A model generated the notes under the pieces. It saw only the letters and a list, made by a program, of their open reading frames with translations, was not told the DNA's origin and did no database searches. The position numbers and the translations under genes are program-made. Shown piece by piece: positions 1 to 11,524 of a stretch of DNA of 64,000 nt (its first letter is position 1; each line of letters opens with the position of its first letter). The stretch is from Paguma larvata (Eukaryota; Chordata; Mammalia; Carnivora; Viverridae): NCBI GenBank assembly GCA_030068075.1, contig CM057841.1, positions 5,093,565-5,157,564 of the forward strand, read 5' to 3'.

Positions 1-194
1 ACTTGTGCGCCAGACGCCTGGATCTGGGGCTGACATAGTTCCTCGGGCCCTGCGCCCCGTCGGCCTCATCCGAAGGGGTCCCTCCCCTCCCAGTCTTGCC
101 AACTCTGAATGTCATCATGCTGCAACTTCGTCAGAGCAATGGCACTTCATTTTGGCTTTGGCGTCCAAGTTTGGTTGGGTTTTGTTAAATTGTG

Positions 195-1060
195 GCTGAA
201 TACACATAACATGAAAGGTACCGTCTTCTCCATTTTCAAGTGCACAGTTTGGCGGCACGAAGCACACTCACGCCGTGTGAAAGCCACCGCCATCCGTCCC
301 AGGAACTCTTTTCGTCTTGCAAAACTCAGTGACCACTAAACGTTAAGGCCCCACCCCCTTCCCCAGCCCGTGACACCCACCTCCCTGCTCTCTGTCTCTC
401 TGTGATTTTGGCTGCTCTCGCTATTTCATATAAATGGAATCATGCAGCGTTTGTGTTCTTGCGGCCAGCTTGTCTCATGTAGTGTAACGTCTCCACATTT
501 CATCCGTCGTCAGAGTTTCATTCCTTCAAGGTTATTAGTTTATTTTGAGAGAAAGAGAGCAAGCAGGCGAGAGGCAGAGAGAAATAATCCAGAGCAGGCC
601 CTGTGCTGTCAGTTTGAAGCCCATCTTGGGGCCCGACCTGGGGCTCAAACCCATGAACAGCAAGATCATGACCTGAGCCCAAACCAGGAGTCCGATGCTC
701 AACTGACTGAGCCACCTAGGCGCCCCGACGTTTGTTCCTTTTTAAGGCTAAATAACACTTCCCCGCATGTGCATACCACTGTCGGCTTGTCCATTCATCT
801 ATCGGTGGACATTGGTCCACTTCCTCTTTAGGCTGTTGTGAATTCGTACTGACTTCCAGCTTTGTGTCACAAGGAAGTTGGGGCTCCTTTTCCTGTTTCT
901 CGAAACCTTTGCATTTCCTCTTTCGTGAACTGCCTGTTCCCCTTCCTTTTCTGCTTTACCAATTCCATCTTCAACGTTCCCCTCTGGGCCTGTTGGTGCT
1001 CTTTGGGTAGGATCAGTGGAAGGCTTTCGTTTACATGTGATGCACTAATTTCACCCACTT
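195..1060 (+). repeat. Old L1-like fragment
   Basis: The text follows the widespread mammalian L1M-type 3' region: 'ACATAACATGAAA', 'ATTTCATATAAATGGAATCATGC', 'CTTTTTAAGGCTAAATAA' and 'TCCATTCATCTATCGGTGGAC' come in the expected order. It is interrupted by a minus-strand SINE at 531-726. The stretch from 850 to 1060 fits the same element less clearly. No open reading frame survives. The first 194 bases of the window hold nothing I recognise. Confidence 0.6.
531..726 (-). repeat. Carnivore tRNA-SINE
   Basis: Reads in reverse from GGGGCGCCTAGGTGGCTCAG to a degenerate tail. It splits the surrounding L1-like element. A likely target-site duplication is GTTTCATTCCTT (515-526) against GTTTGTTCCTTTTT after the head (730-743). 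Confidence 0.9.
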
Positions 1061-1347
1061 GGTTACTGCGATAGGGGTTTTCATACTCACATCTTTAGTG
1101 TTTATGTAATAAGGCTTAACGCTGTTTCATTCTGTGTTTGTGGATGTTTGGATTCTCTTGAATAAAGCATCTCCCATCCCGTGATCGCAAAAATAGTCTC
1201 CTGTATCGCGCTGGGCTCAGAAAAGAACTCTGTGCAGACACTGCCCTCCCTGCTGGGCCCAGAAACTCTGGTCCTCATTAAGGCCCCAGACCTCAGTGTT
1301 ACAGGAGGCATCTGGGCCAGATCCGAATTCAGCTAAGAGACACATGT

Positions 1348-1770
1348 CTAATTGGAAACTTGTGGTCCTGGAAAAGAAGGAGTTTGGACGTTGCTTCCTG
1401 GCCCAATCATCAGATTATATTTTAGTTCAAGGACTCACCGTGGTTCATTAGCTCAGTGCTCGGCTGGAAACCAAACAATACATACGTTTCCTCCCACGCA
1501 GGAAGTGGTTGGGTTTCTTGGAAACAACTTGACATTGGCCTCTGTTCCGAAGACGCGAGTTTCCAAATCACGAACATATTTAACACTAGCTCTCCTTTCT
1601 CCAGACTCTGTGTCCTTCTGTGTTCTTCCTTCTGAGCCGCTCTCTTACTCAGGCCTCGTCCTTTTCTGACGGACCGAGCTCCTGTCTTGCGCCCTGTCCC
1701 CGCACTGGGGCTGCTGTGTCCACATGGCAGAGTTTTATACACAGTAGCCATGTGGTTCCAGGTATGCTTG
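1348..1770 (+). repeat. P-family repeat, copy P1
   Basis: First of four copies of a dispersed ~450 bp sequence I cannot name. It shares with P2 (8688-9175) the ordered phrases 'GAAGGAGTTTG', 'GGCCCA', 'CAGAT', 'TTAGTTCAA', the inverted-order 'TTCATTAGCTCAGTGCT', 'CAGGAAG', 'GGNTTTCTTGGAAA' and 'TTTCCAAA'. An open frame of 105 codons crosses it, but the copies do not keep one common frame, so I do not call it coding. Confidence 0.6.
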
Positions 1771-1842
1771 GCTAAACCACATTACACAATGCGCTGAAGG
1801 CACAGCCGTGTCAGTGAGAAGAATTTCCCTTCTGTTCCTTTT

Positions 1843-1880
1843 TGTACACACGTGTGCACGCACACACACACACACATAAA
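1843..1880. repeat. (CA)n microsatellite
   Basis: Alternating ACACAC/GTGTGC text ending in an uninterrupted CA run. The following 1890-2160 holds no repeat or gene I recognise. Confidence 0.9.
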
Positions 1881-2229
1881 CATACGCACATATATTCAAA
1901 GAAATCATTTGCATTTTCCTAAAGACAGCAAGTGAGAGTCAAAGCATCCTGCCAATGAATCTTAGTGGCAGAGGGAGGCAGCCCGCCCCACCTGGGGTGC
2001 CTCCTCCACCTCCCAAGTGCTGCCTTTGTAGCAATTCTGGAGTCCCGACAGCCTGCAGGTCACAGGCCGGAAGCAGGTCTTTGCGTATGGAACGAAAGGA
2101 ATCCACCGAAGTGATTTAAGCAGGCGAGAGAGAGACGCAGTCACACTTTCCTTTGGGACCTGTTATGTTTCCAGAGTAGGGAAGAGGCAAAAAATCTTTA
2201 TATTTATTATTAATTAAAATATATATATA

Positions 2230-2427
2230 GGGGTGGCTCGGTTGGTTGAGCATCCGACTTCAGCTCAGGTCATGATCTCACAGCTCATAAGTTCAATCCC
2301 CAGCATCAGACTCTGTGCTGACAGCTTGGAGCCTGAAGCCTGCTTCAAATTCTGTGTCTCCCTCTCTCTCTGCCCCTACCCCACTCATGCTCTGTCTCTC
2401 AAAAATAAATTTTAAAAATGTTAAGAA
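2230..2427 (+). repeat. Carnivore tRNA-SINE
   Basis: Slightly shortened head (GGGGTGGCTCGGTTGG) after an (AT)n run. The body and an A-rich tail are intact. The next SINE is inserted in its tail. Confidence 0.92.
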
Positions 2428-2429
2428 TA

Positions 2430-2653
2430 GGGGCACCTGGGTGGCTCAGTCGGTTAAGTGTCCGACTTCGGCTTAGGTCATGATCTCACGGTCTGTGAGT
2501 TCGAGCCCCGCGTCGGGCTCCGTGCTGACAGCTCAGAGCCTGGAGCCTGCTTCGGATTCTGTGTCTCCCCCTCGCTCTCTGCCCCTCCCCCACTCATGCT
2601 TTGTCTCTCCTGCTCTCAAAAATAAATAAAACACTAAAAAAATGTTAAGAATA
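2430..2653 (+). repeat. Carnivore tRNA-SINE inserted in the tail of the previous one
   Basis: Near-complete copy starting GGGGCACCTGGGTGGC. It is flanked by a perfect 16 bp target-site duplication AAAAATGTTAAGAATA (2414-2429 and 2638-2653), which shows it landed in the A-rich tail of the SINE at 2230. Among the better preserved copies. Confidence 0.95.
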
Positions 2654-3020
2654 TGTACGTTGGTAATAATTGGCCAAACAGAATCAACACTGCTTATTAG
2701 GTTTCTGGACTTGAATGATCGAATTGTCTTCCATAACCAGACAGTCCAGTGAAAACCACTGGTCACATTTTGCTGCATTTTCCAGTCTTCTTTTCCATGC
2801 CCACCTCCACATAAAGTTTTAGGTGAAATCGGTGTGATTCTTTGCAGCGTGACATCTTTTTTTATGTAACACATGAGCATTGCTACATGTCGTGAGATAC
2901 ACTTTAAAATGTGACTTTATTTTGAGTGAGAAAAAGAGCTAGACTATTTGTCCCCCTCCCTTTATATGATTTTATTATTGTAAGGACACTTAATGTGAGA
3001 TCTACCCTCTTAAGGCATTT

Positions 3021-3220
3021 TTTTCATGTTTATTATATTTTTGAGAAAGAGAGAGAAAGCAGGGAGGGACAGAGAGAGAGATGGAGACTCAGACTCTGAA
3101 GCAGTTCCAGGCTCTGAGCTGGCAGCACAGAGCCCAACGTGGGGCTCAAATTCATGAACTGTGAGATCATGACCTGAGCCAAAGTCGGACGCTTAACTGA
3201 CTGAGCCCCCCAGGCGCCCC
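3021..3220 (-). repeat. Carnivore tRNA-SINE
   Basis: Complete reverse copy from the T-rich tail complement to the head ending CAGGCGCCCC. The 2655-3020 stretch before it is AT-rich with no recognisable gene. Confidence 0.93.
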
Positions 3221-3439
3221 TTGAAGTTCATCATTTTAAGCACAGACCTCAAGCCTCTCCTGATGACGTCAGCTGCATCTCCAGAGGCTAAGAACATCAT
3301 CCCATCTTGCCCTATACCGTGCTCTCACCTGTGAGGCTGAGTCGTGCCCTTTCTGAATGAGTGAATGAATGAAACACATTTAGTATTATTCTCCATCATT
3401 TAAGAGATGACATATCCGGATTCTGGTTTCTACAAGTTT

Positions 3440-4105
3440 TTGTTATGAGATCACTGTGGATCCGCCTGCACTTTTGCTCTCTGCGTCCCCTTCACCCCTA
3501 CGCGCCAGTGGTGGCATTTTGCAAAACCGTGTCACACCCAGGATACTGACATGGTAACCCAGCCTTCTTATTCAGACTCCCGCTCTTACATGTTCCCGTG
3601 GGTGTGTGTGTGTGCGTGTGTGTGTGTGTGTGTGTTTAGTTCTATGCAGGTTCATCACACACGTAGGCTCGTCTGTCTGCTCCCTCACGTGAGTCCGGGT
3701 CACAGTTAACTTTTCTGCCCCTGGGCGCCCGGCTGCTCTAGCGCCGTTTGTGGAAGAAGCTACCTTTCCTCCATTGGATTGTTTTTGCACTTCCGTCAAA
3801 AATCAGTGGGGATCCAGACGGTGGAATATTATTCCGTGCTAAATAGCAATGGACTATCAAGCCTCGAAAAGACGTTCCTGCCTCGGGAAACTTGATCGTG
3901 CATCAGTGAAAGAAGCCAGTGTGAAAAGGCAGCACACGTTAAGGTTGCTACTCTGTGATGTCCTGGAAAATGTGAAACTCTGCGGGCGGACGGTGAAAAC
4001 ATCAGTGGCTGCCAGGAATTAGGGGCAGGAGCCCCAGGCCGGGCAGAGAGCATTTCTAGAACAGCGACACCACTCCGACCCGACAGTGTGGATATAAGTC
4101 ATTAC
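3440..4105. repeat. Old L1-like fragments
   Basis: 3440-3720 resembles plus-strand L1 3' region text ('TTTTGCAAAACCGTGTCACA', 'AGGATACTGACATGG'). 3800-4105 is in the opposite sense: 'GGTGGAATATTATTCCG', 'GAAAGAAGCCAGTGTGAAAAGG' and 'GTGGCTGCCAGGAATTAGGGG' are the complement of the usual L1M 3' text. A (TG)n run lies at 3602-3635. Open frames here are not conserved. Confidence 0.55.
3602..3635. repeat. (TG)n microsatellite
   Basis: TG dinucleotides with a single GC interruption. Confidence 0.95.
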
Positions 4106-4407
4106 TTATTTGTCTAAGCCCAGAGAACGCTTGACAGCAAAAACGGCCCTTCGTGTAAGCTGTGGACTTTGGCTGATAATGATTGCGGAGTCCCCTCACA
4201 GGTACAGATGTCCCCTCGACTGGGGGATGTCAACAGTGGCCGAAGCCGCCTACGTGGCAGGGCCGGGCATACAGGGGAAGCATCTGGACCTTCCCCCAAT
4301 TTTGCTCTAAACCTAAAATGCTCTAAAAACTAAAGACTATTAGAAAAATAAATTGGGCCTATTTGTGTAGGGGATGGTTTTTAATTGTTATTTCATCTTT
4401 CACTTTC

Positions 4408-4499
4408 TTAAAGTAGGCTCTGTGCCTAATGTCAGGCTCAAACGCACGACCCCGAGGTAAGAGTCACAGACTCTACCGACGGAGCCAGCCAGGTGCCCC
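4408..4499 (-). repeat. Short-form carnivore tRNA-SINE
   Basis: Short variant lacking the long CT-rich body. It reads from an AAGTAGGCTCTGTGCC-like end to TCTACCGACGGAGCCAGCCAGGTGCCCC. This variant recurs at 7571, 8078, 12882, 25484, 30821, 34223 and 53670. Confidence 0.8.
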
Positions 4500-4639
4500 C
4501 ACTTTTTAAGGATTTTTTTAATGCATATTTCTAAAGAGCATGTACTCGAGTGTCTGTGTCAGATCTAGCTCATAGTAAGGACTTAATATCTATTTTCCTT
4601 TAGACGTTTTTCTATAATCTGTTACTTGAAAGTTGTGGT

Positions 4640-4822
4640 TCTCAAAGTATGTTCCTTAGGCCGCAGCATCGGTACCCCCGGGACCTCGTTCGAAATGCGT
4701 GTTTCCGCCTTATCCCAGACCCAGTGATTCGGAAATTCTGGGAGTGGGGACATCACTTTCAGCTCTGACAAGCCCCCCAGGGGCTCTGATGTCCGTCAAG
4801 TTCGGGAACCTCTGGTCTAGAC
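4640..4822 (+). mobile_element. hAT-type MITE relic (MER5/MER20-like)
   Basis: Bounded by imperfect inverted ends (GTGGTTCTCAAAGT... and ...AAGTTCGGGAACCTCT). The interior reads 'GCAGCATCGGTACC', 'CCCAGTGATTCGGAAATTCTGGGAGTGGGG' (shown here as separate stretches of the element) and 'AAGCCCCCCAGGGGCTCTGATG', all typical of these non-autonomous elements. No transposase is encoded. Confidence 0.7.
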
Positions 4823-5424
4823 GAGAACCTTTCTCTGCTGGGGTTCCTCAGGTGAACCACATAACTAGGAAAATGATGTTACCCACATTCACTACTTCAT
4901 GATTCCAAGGATGCTGCGTTCCAAGGTGCAGAGGAGAAAGGCCAGGGGGACCCAGTGTCTTAAGACATTGGGTCAGAGAAAGAGGAGAAGAAAGCAAAGG
5001 ACAGTCACCCATGGTGTAGGTGTGCAGACCCGTTCTAGAGAGAAGACTGGCTTTGCCGTTGACGGAGAGATCGGTTTTGAAATTTGTGGAGTTGGAAGTG
5101 CAAACACACGTCTGGTATGGAATGGGCTGGAGCCTCGGAGGGAGATCTGGGTCGGGAATAGAGACGGGGGTCTCCGGAGGAGCGGAGCCAGGCAGAGGAT
5201 GACATCGTCCGGCCCAAGTAAGGAAAGAGGGGAGGCCCGAGCGCTTTAGTTGAAGTTTCGCGGAACTCAGCAAGGTCTTGCCCACCCATCAGGAAGGCGC
5301 GATACCATCGGGGAAATATTACGAACCCAGAGTCGCTGCCCAGCGGAATCCAGCAGCACTCCCACCTTTCCTGGGCCCGCAGAGCACGTGGGGAATTGCC
5401 CAGAAACACGGAGTCTGACTCCCT

Positions 5425-5660
5425 AGGTGTATCAGCAGCTCAGGCCGCCATCACCAAGTACCACAGGCTAGGGGACTTGAACAGATAGTTGTTTTCCCCC
5501 AGCTCCAGCGGCCTGCAAATCCAAGCCGGGCCATGAGCCCTCTCCTGGGATTGCAGATTAGGGGCTCACCCTTAGGCCCTCATCTAAACTTAACTACCTC
5601 TTTACGGGACCCATTGCCAAAGACAGTCCCATTGAGCATTAGGGCTTCAACTCATGAATT
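5425..5660 (-). repeat. Ancient interspersed repeat (GTTGAAGCCCTAA family)
   Basis: Minus-strand copy of an old repeat also seen at 13846, 15395, 36095, 42040 and 45175. It contains 'GCCGCCATCACCAAGTACCACAGGCT' and ends in 'ATTAGGGCTTCAAC'. I do not name the family. 4823-5424 upstream holds no gene; its open frames of up to 145 codons lack any domain I know. Confidence 0.55.
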
Positions 5661-5664
5661 TCAG

Positions 5665-5750
5665 AGGACAGCGGGCCTGGGGTCTGCATTTCTGTAGAGC
5701 CCCCCAGGAGGTGCCCATGCTGCTGGTCTGTGGACCTCAACCGAGCAGGA
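5665..5750 (+). mobile_element. hAT-type MITE fragment
   Basis: 'CTGCATTTCTGTAGAGCCCCCCAGGAGG' followed by 'ATGCTGCTGGTCTGTGGACC' matches part of the element at 4640 in the other sense. Only a fragment remains. Confidence 0.5.
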
Positions 5751-6040
5751 AGAATAAGACCAGTTCTTCTCAGTCTAAGCCTCACCTGGGAACCTAACCC
5801 ATTCCCCTGCCTCAGCCGTGATTTCCTCCAGTCAGGGGTGGGGAGGGCATTTGCAGCCAACAAGAAGCCGAAATTGAGGATGTGCAGAGACCCCGGGTCG
5901 TAGGACATGATTCTCAAGACGGGACTGGGCATGAACCCCTGTTGGGAGGGGACAGTGGGCTTCAGCGGCCCCGAAGCCCCCACCGCCTCCCTGCTGGGGA
6001 GATACAAGCTCTGCCCGCTGTCCCCCTTCACCTGGGCAGG

Positions 6041-6130
6041 ACAGGTGGCTCAGGCTGCTGTCATGGAAACCTCAGCCGGGGGGCCGGTGGGCGTGCCGAG
6101 AAAGGAGACTGGAATTTTCCAAGCCCTGCA
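6041..6130 (+). promoter_or_regulatory. X-box/kappa-B module A
   Basis: X-box GCTGTCATGGAAAC at 6057-6070, preceded by GGCTCAGGCT as in the other copies. After a 40-base purine-rich spacer comes a perfect kappa-B-type decamer GGAATTTTCC at 6111-6120 inside ACTGGAATTTTCCAAG. RFX proteins are known to bind X-boxes and Rel/NF-kB dimers to GGRRNNYYCC; binding here is inferred. It is the leftmost copy, 14.5 kb from the next. Confidence 0.7.
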
Positions 6131-6150
6131 AAGGCGAATACGTGCGGGTT

Positions 6151-6176
6151 CAAACAAACAAACAAACAAACAAAAA
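6151..6176. repeat. (CAAA)n microsatellite
   Basis: Six CAAA units, just 3' of module A. Confidence 0.9.
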
Positions 6177-6917
6177 CATCCTGGCACAGAGTTGTCTTTT
6201 TGAAGAATTGGATGAGTATACCCCCACCCCCGCCGTACATCTATCTATCTGTCATGGAAGGTTCTCGCTGTAGGGCAGACATCCGCTAAGCATCAGATTC
6301 TAGGAAATGTGCTCATTAGGCCTCCTGATTATTTCAGAGCTTAGTGGATAAGGAAGGAATGTGAAGGAGAAGGGAAAGCAGATGCTCCAAGACCACGGCA
6401 GGGCAACAGAGATTAAGCCGCAGTGTCCGCCCGTGGCGTTCACGACCAGAGTCCCGGGCGTGAAGTCAAGGCGCCATCTCGCGATTTGCTCCCATTGCCC
6501 AGCGCCCTATCCCCAGGGGTGTGTGCACGTCCGTTCGGGGAGCGTGTGTGCCGCCGGGCAGCGATCACTGTGTGCGCGAGGCATCAGGGTATTCGTGCTC
6601 CCCGTGGTGGGCCGCTCCCCGCCCCGATCTCCGATTCTTTACATGCGGTACACCGTCACCGACTCCTTCGGTGCCTGGCGTGCTGCTGTTGCTTAACCAG
6701 TGTTTATCAAGAAAAGGAAGGTTGCAGGCAACATTCTTGTACCCGCGCCTTGCCGGTGGGGTGGAGGATCTCCCCTGGTCGCATTTGTAGGGGCAGAACC
6801 AGAGGGAAAACACCTTTTGTTTCTGGAGGTATTTTCTTTGTTTGTTTCTTGCCAGCTGCACCAGCAAGGACCTGCCTTGTTTGTGTTCACAGTATCCCCA
6901 GGTCCTCACGGTAGACC

Positions 6918-6985
6918 TGGCGCAGAGTAGGTCCTCAGTTTGTATGTCTCAAATGTGCACGAGTGAACGGACTGATTAATTTTGC
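6918..6985 (+). repeat. L2/MIR-type tail
   Basis: 'CTGGCGCAGAGTAGGTCCTCAG' then an eroded AAATG...GTGAACGGA matches the common end of L2 and MIR elements. The preceding 6180-6917 contains overlapping open frames up to 163 codons in CG-bearing DNA; none shows a known domain or consistent coding character, so none is called. 6990-7355 is also unassigned. Confidence 0.5.
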
Positions 6986-7356
6986 TTTAAATCAGCACCA
7001 AGGTGTATAGATCCACAGTTAGCCTGGCTTCTTCTCTGGACATGTTACCATGACGTTACATGCTGTTCAGAAAACAGAATCTGTCATAGGAGGAAAGAGT
7101 TTAATTCTTCCGATTAACACAGCGTGTGCTTGTATGCCCTCGTCGCCAACTTCCTGCTATCGCGGACCGTGCTGGCCACTGCATAGGTTTCTGAAGATCT
7201 GTGAGTGTTCGCGGACGGCAGACCTCCCACAACTGGACTTGCTATGTCAACACACACACACCTTTTAGACTTTGGTACTCGTCACCAAACCCAGACTCAG
7301 GGACCAGCCCTTGAGAATGTCCATTCCCTACAACCCTCCTAACTTCATTTACAATT

Positions 7357-7566
7357 TTTAAAAGATGTTTATTTATTTATTTTGAGAAAGAGAGAGTGAG
7401 CTAGGGGAGGGGCAGAGAGAGAGAAAGAGGGAGAAACGGAATCCCAAGCAGGCTCTGCACTGTCAGCATGGAGCCCAACGCAGGGCTCGAACCCATGAAC
7501 TGTGAGATCATGACCTGAGCTGAAATTGAGTCAGACGCTCAACTGACTGAGTCACCCAGGCGCCAC
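7357..7566 (-). repeat. Carnivore tRNA-SINE
   Basis: Reverse copy with a degenerate head (GAGTCACCCAGGCGCC). It is immediately followed by a short-form SINE in the same direction, the first of three such pairs in the window. Confidence 0.93.
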
Positions 7567-7570
7567 CATT

Positions 7571-7666
7571 TTGTTAAGTAGACCCCACGCCCAGCGGGGT
7601 GCTTGAACCCACAACCCTGAAATCAAGAGCTGCAAGCTTCACCGACCGAGCCAGCCACGTGCCCCT
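7571..7666 (-). repeat. Short-form carnivore tRNA-SINE
   Basis: Contains GTAGACCCCACGCCCAGC and the B-box complement TTGAACCCACAACC, ending GAGCCAGCCACGTGCCCC. Its A-rich tail was evidently the landing site of the SINE at 7357. Confidence 0.85.
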
Positions 7667-8077
7667 AACCTTCCTAACTTCAGAATTTTTTTTTCGACTT
7701 TGTCGACAATGATACCTCCTTTTTTCGGTTTCAAAGTCTGTCTTGGTGTTAAAGGTGTAGTGGAATACCTTTTTTATGTTTCTCTCACACACATTCTCTT
7801 GTCAGTAGTCAATTCAGATCCTTTGCCTACTCTTCTTTCTCAAAGTGCAACTTTCCCTCTGACTTGACTCTGTGTGTTGACTTGACTCTCATTTCCATTT
7901 CCGCATATCTGACCCGGGGCAGCCATCGAAGTCGTGCGTGTGGTAGAGGATCCCCCTCCTCCTCCCCAGCACAGACATTGTGGAGTCAGATTTATAGATC
8001 TGTTATAATGTGTTCATTGACTTTTGTGTCGCGTTTCATAAATCCTTCTTCATCCTGTAGCTTCAAAAGTATTCTCA

Positions 8078-8191
8078 GGGCACCTGGCTGGCTCAGTCGG
8101 TGGAGCGTGCGACTCTTGATCCCCAGGTTGTGAGTTCGAGCCCCATGTTGGGTGTAGAGATGACTTAGTAAAAGAACAAAAAAAAATTTTT
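8078..8191 (+). repeat. Short-form carnivore tRNA-SINE
   Basis: Reads GGGCACCTGGCTGGCTCAG, then GTGAGTTCGAGCCCC, GGGTGTAGAG and an A-rich end. 7667-8077 holds no gene I recognise, nor does 8192-8687 apart from AT-rich text. Confidence 0.88.
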
Positions 8192-8687
8192 TAATATTCT
8201 CTTTGGTGTCCCTGTCGTGCCTGTGAAATGGAGACCCTGCCCCCAGACACTGGGTTTCCTGCTCCGACGGAACTCCAGGACGGACCGTGCACTTGAGCAG
8301 CCAGGAGTCACATGCGGCTCGAAAGCATTTCGAACGTGGTCAGTCCGAATTGCAATGTGCGCACAATGGGTTTCAAAGACTATAAACAAAGAATGCAAAA
8401 TATCTCACCAACACTCTTTATATTGATGACACATTGAAACCGTAATAGTGCTGACATGGTGCGTTAAATGGAATGTATTATTAAAGTTAATCCCACCTAT
8501 TTCTTTGAAAGACTAACAGAAAATTAAGATGGGGAATAGCAGGGGCTAATAGAAACGTACACTTAGATACATGGTTCACGTTATAACCCTACAGTGTTGT
8601 TGTAGGGTCTTTCCAGACAGTCTCAGTTGCTACAGGAAGGACTTGGGCCCAACCTAAATAAATAGAAAAGAGGTTTAGATGATAGAA

Positions 8688-9175
8688 ACCTTTCTGACTG
8701 GAGACTCTTAGTCCTTGAGAAGGAGTTTGAATGTCAACATTGGGCCCAGTTGCCAGATAAAACCTCAGTTCAACAACCCACCATGGAATTTTTCCCTGAT
8801 TAATGAGCTAAATGCTGGACTGGAATCCAAGCAATATATATGTTGCCATCCAACTCAGGAAGGGACTGGCTTTCTCGGAAAGAGTACAACCCAGCCAGTG
8901 TTCTGAAGACCTCTATTTCCAAACCGTAAAAATATTAAATACTAGCCATCTGTTTTGCAGATCGTGTCCCTGATTTCCATCATTCATCAGCCCCCCACCC
9001 CGCTGTGCACTTTTTGGGGTGACCGTCCTGCTCTGTCGTTTTCTGTATTCCCATCTTGAGGCCCTCTTGGGTCTTGGTGTGCAAATAGCTGTGGTGTGTG
9101 GACATTCCACTCTGTGATGCATAACACCAGCTGCCCCCGTGGCATACATTCCATAATGCCTTCAGAGCGAAACTA
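8688..9175 (+). repeat. P-family repeat, copy P2
   Basis: Best preserved plus-strand copy. Its core CTGATTAATGAGCTAAATGC (from 8796) is nearly identical to the complement of 26018-26042 in P4. Just before it stands TGGAATTTTTCCCTGA, a kappa-B-like palindrome. The 63-codon frame here resembles one in P4 at several residues, which may be ancestry of non-coding DNA rather than coding. Family not recognised. Confidence 0.65.
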
Positions 9176-9194
9176 AACAAACAAGAAATCACTT

Positions 9195-10055
9195 TTCAAT
9201 TTTTTAATAGAAGCTCTTCTGAGATATCACGCACATACTGTACAATTCACCCATCTAATGTGTAATTCAATGGTCGTTAGGATTTTTGCAGAGCCGTGTG
9301 ACCGTGACCATAATTCAGTTTATCTCCCTGTGCTTGCTAGTGGTCTCCCCATATTTCCTCTCAGTTCCCCCTGCCCTAGGCAACATACTTAAATCTGCTT
9401 TAAATCCTACAATACGTGACTTTTTGTCTGTAGCGTCTTTTACTCAGCTGAATGTTTTTGAGTTCATCCAGATTGTAACACACATCAGTACTTACTTCCT
9501 CTTTCTGGCTGGGTAAGATTCCACGTGTGGATAGGCCACATTTTATTTATCTTTTCATAAACCCATGGACATCTGGTTGGTTTTTCCTTTGGGGCTTTTA
9601 TGAAGAATGCTGCTCTAAACATTTACATACCAGTTTGTGTGTATAGACTTACGTTTTCATTTTTCTTCGGTATGTACCTACCTGTGGAATTGCTGGGTCA
9701 TATGGTGAATCCATATTTAACTTTCTGAGGACCTACCAGACTGTTTTCCAAAGTGGCTATACCATTTTCTATCCCCACCAACAATTATTGAGTGTTTCAG
9801 TTTCTCTGTGTCATTACCAACAATTATCTGTCTTTTTGATGATAGCCATCCCAGTGCGTGCAAAGTGATGTCTCATTGTGGTTGTCATTTGAATTTTCTT
9901 GATGGCTAATGACATTGAATGTCTTTTATAGTGCTTCTTGACCATTTGTAGATCTTCTTTGCAAAAATATCCTTTGAGAATCTGTGTATACTCATCCATT
10001 TTTGGGTCAACTGGTGTACCCATGATGGGTTGAATTTTCAATTTATGTGCGTGCA
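9195..10055 (+). repeat. Old L1-like fragment
   Basis: Continuous match by eye to L1M-type 3' text: 'ACAATTCACCCATCTAATG', 'CATCCAGATTGTAACACA', 'GGAATTGCTGGGTCATATGG', 'CTGTTTTCCAAAGTGGCT' and 'TCTTTTTGATGATAGCCAT' in order. No intact frame. One of the longest old L1 stretches in the window. Confidence 0.7.
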
Positions 10056-10096
10056 GTGGAATCAGAGAAAACAGAAGGGGCACAAGACCAATTTGA

Positions 10097-10315
10097 GGGG
10101 TGCCTGGGTGGCTCAGCTGGTCAATCATCTGGCTCTTGATTTTGTCTCAGTTCATGATCTCGTTTGTGAGATCGAGCCCCGCTTCGGGCTCTGTGCTGAC
10201 AGTGTGGAGCCTGCTTGGGATTCTCTCTCTCCCTCTCTCTCTCTGCCCCTCCCACCTTCTCTAAATAAATAAATAAATAAACAAACAAGCAAACAAATCT
10301 TTAAAAACAAAAAGA
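10097..10315 (+). repeat. Carnivore tRNA-SINE
   Basis: Complete head GGGGTGCCTGGGTGGCTCAG and an AAATAAATAAATAAA tail. Confidence 0.94.
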
Positions 10316-10590
10316 GTGATTTGGGTGGTAACTAGAGAAATTGTGTTCAAACTAATTCAGCTTAGAAAGGCCCCAGCTAAGGATGCAATATGGAAAGTTC
10401 ACTCTGGCCCCAAGGAAAGAGGCTGGAGGAAGGAAAGGGGAGGCAGGGTGATACCAGAGGAGCTGGCCGGGGCATGCCCAGAAAGAAAGCATTTTGTTAA
10501 TTCTTCTAATGTACTTTTAATAACTTATGTGTTATGGTATACACAGAAGAATGTTCTGTGAAAACTAAAACTTGGAAAATTTTGAAAAGA

Positions 10591-10806
10591 TAAGATTTTT
10601 TAAAATATTTATTCATTTTCGAGAGAGAGAGAGAGAGCATGAGTGGAGGGGTGATGGAGAGAGAGAGGGAGACATAGAATCCAAAGCAGGCTCCAGGCTC
10701 CGAGCTGTCAGCACAGAGCCCGATGCAGGGCTCGAACCCACGGACCACAAGATCATGACCTGAGCCGAAGTTGGATGCTTAACTGACCGAACCACCCAGG
10801 TGCCCC
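10591..10806 (-). repeat. Carnivore tRNA-SINE
   Basis: Complete reverse copy with a (GA)n run complementing the CT-rich body, ending CCACCCAGGTGCCCC. The flanking 10316-10590 and 10807-11446 contain no recognised gene; 10900-11400 is GC-richer with open frames up to 106 codons lacking known domains. Confidence 0.94.
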
Positions 10807-11446
10807 TCAAGAGGATAAACATTCAAAAAAGAAAAGGAAGTTCCGACAATTTATTTATGGATATGAGCACTTTTGAGACCAGTGACCGAAGCGCCATACT
10901 GCGGGATTGGGCCAGGCAGGTCACGGCAGGGTTTGAGGAGGGGAGGGTTTGGGAGGCATCTGGGGGTGAGTGGAATGGCTGAGGTGTATTTTGAAGAGTC
11001 ATTTGATCTGATGTGCTGATGAGCTTAGCTTGGCTTTTCGCTGTGAGTGCCATCCCTGCCGAAAGATGGAAGTGTCAAACCTTATCTGATTTGGGACGCG
11101 TGCGCTGCTCCGGAGGGCGGTCTGGGCCTGGGCGGCCATGTTGGGAATCTGGGAGAAGCAAATGGTTGGCGTAACCGGAGGACTGGAGGAGGTCACAGTG
11201 AAGAGAAAGAACACCCAAGAGCCAACACACAGTTCCAAACACGCGCCCCGAAGACAGGGGTCTGGCTAGAGAGCCTCCCAGGCTGGGTCTGTGGGCTTCC
11301 TCGGGAGGCAGGGACCCACGCGTTTTCTTGCCAGAGCTTCTGTTCTCACCGGAAGCCAGCCATTTAGTTTCCACCGAAGGAGGAGCTCTCCCTCAAGCAG
11401 AGGCAGTGGCTCACTGGCCCTCCTGCAGCGGCCTTTCTAAGAACCT

Positions 11447-11524
11447 CACCTAAAATTAAATTAAAAATTCAAATAAAAACAAAAAACAAAAAGCAAACAA
11501 ACAACAACAACAACAACAAAAACA
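11447..11524. repeat. A-rich simple repeat
   Basis: AAAAC and CAA units run up to the head of the SINE at 11525, which probably inserted next to it. Confidence 0.85.

Noticed and set aside
7029..7044. GTTACCATGACGTTAC as an X-box
   Set aside because: Only the left half matches and the right half is displaced; probably chance.
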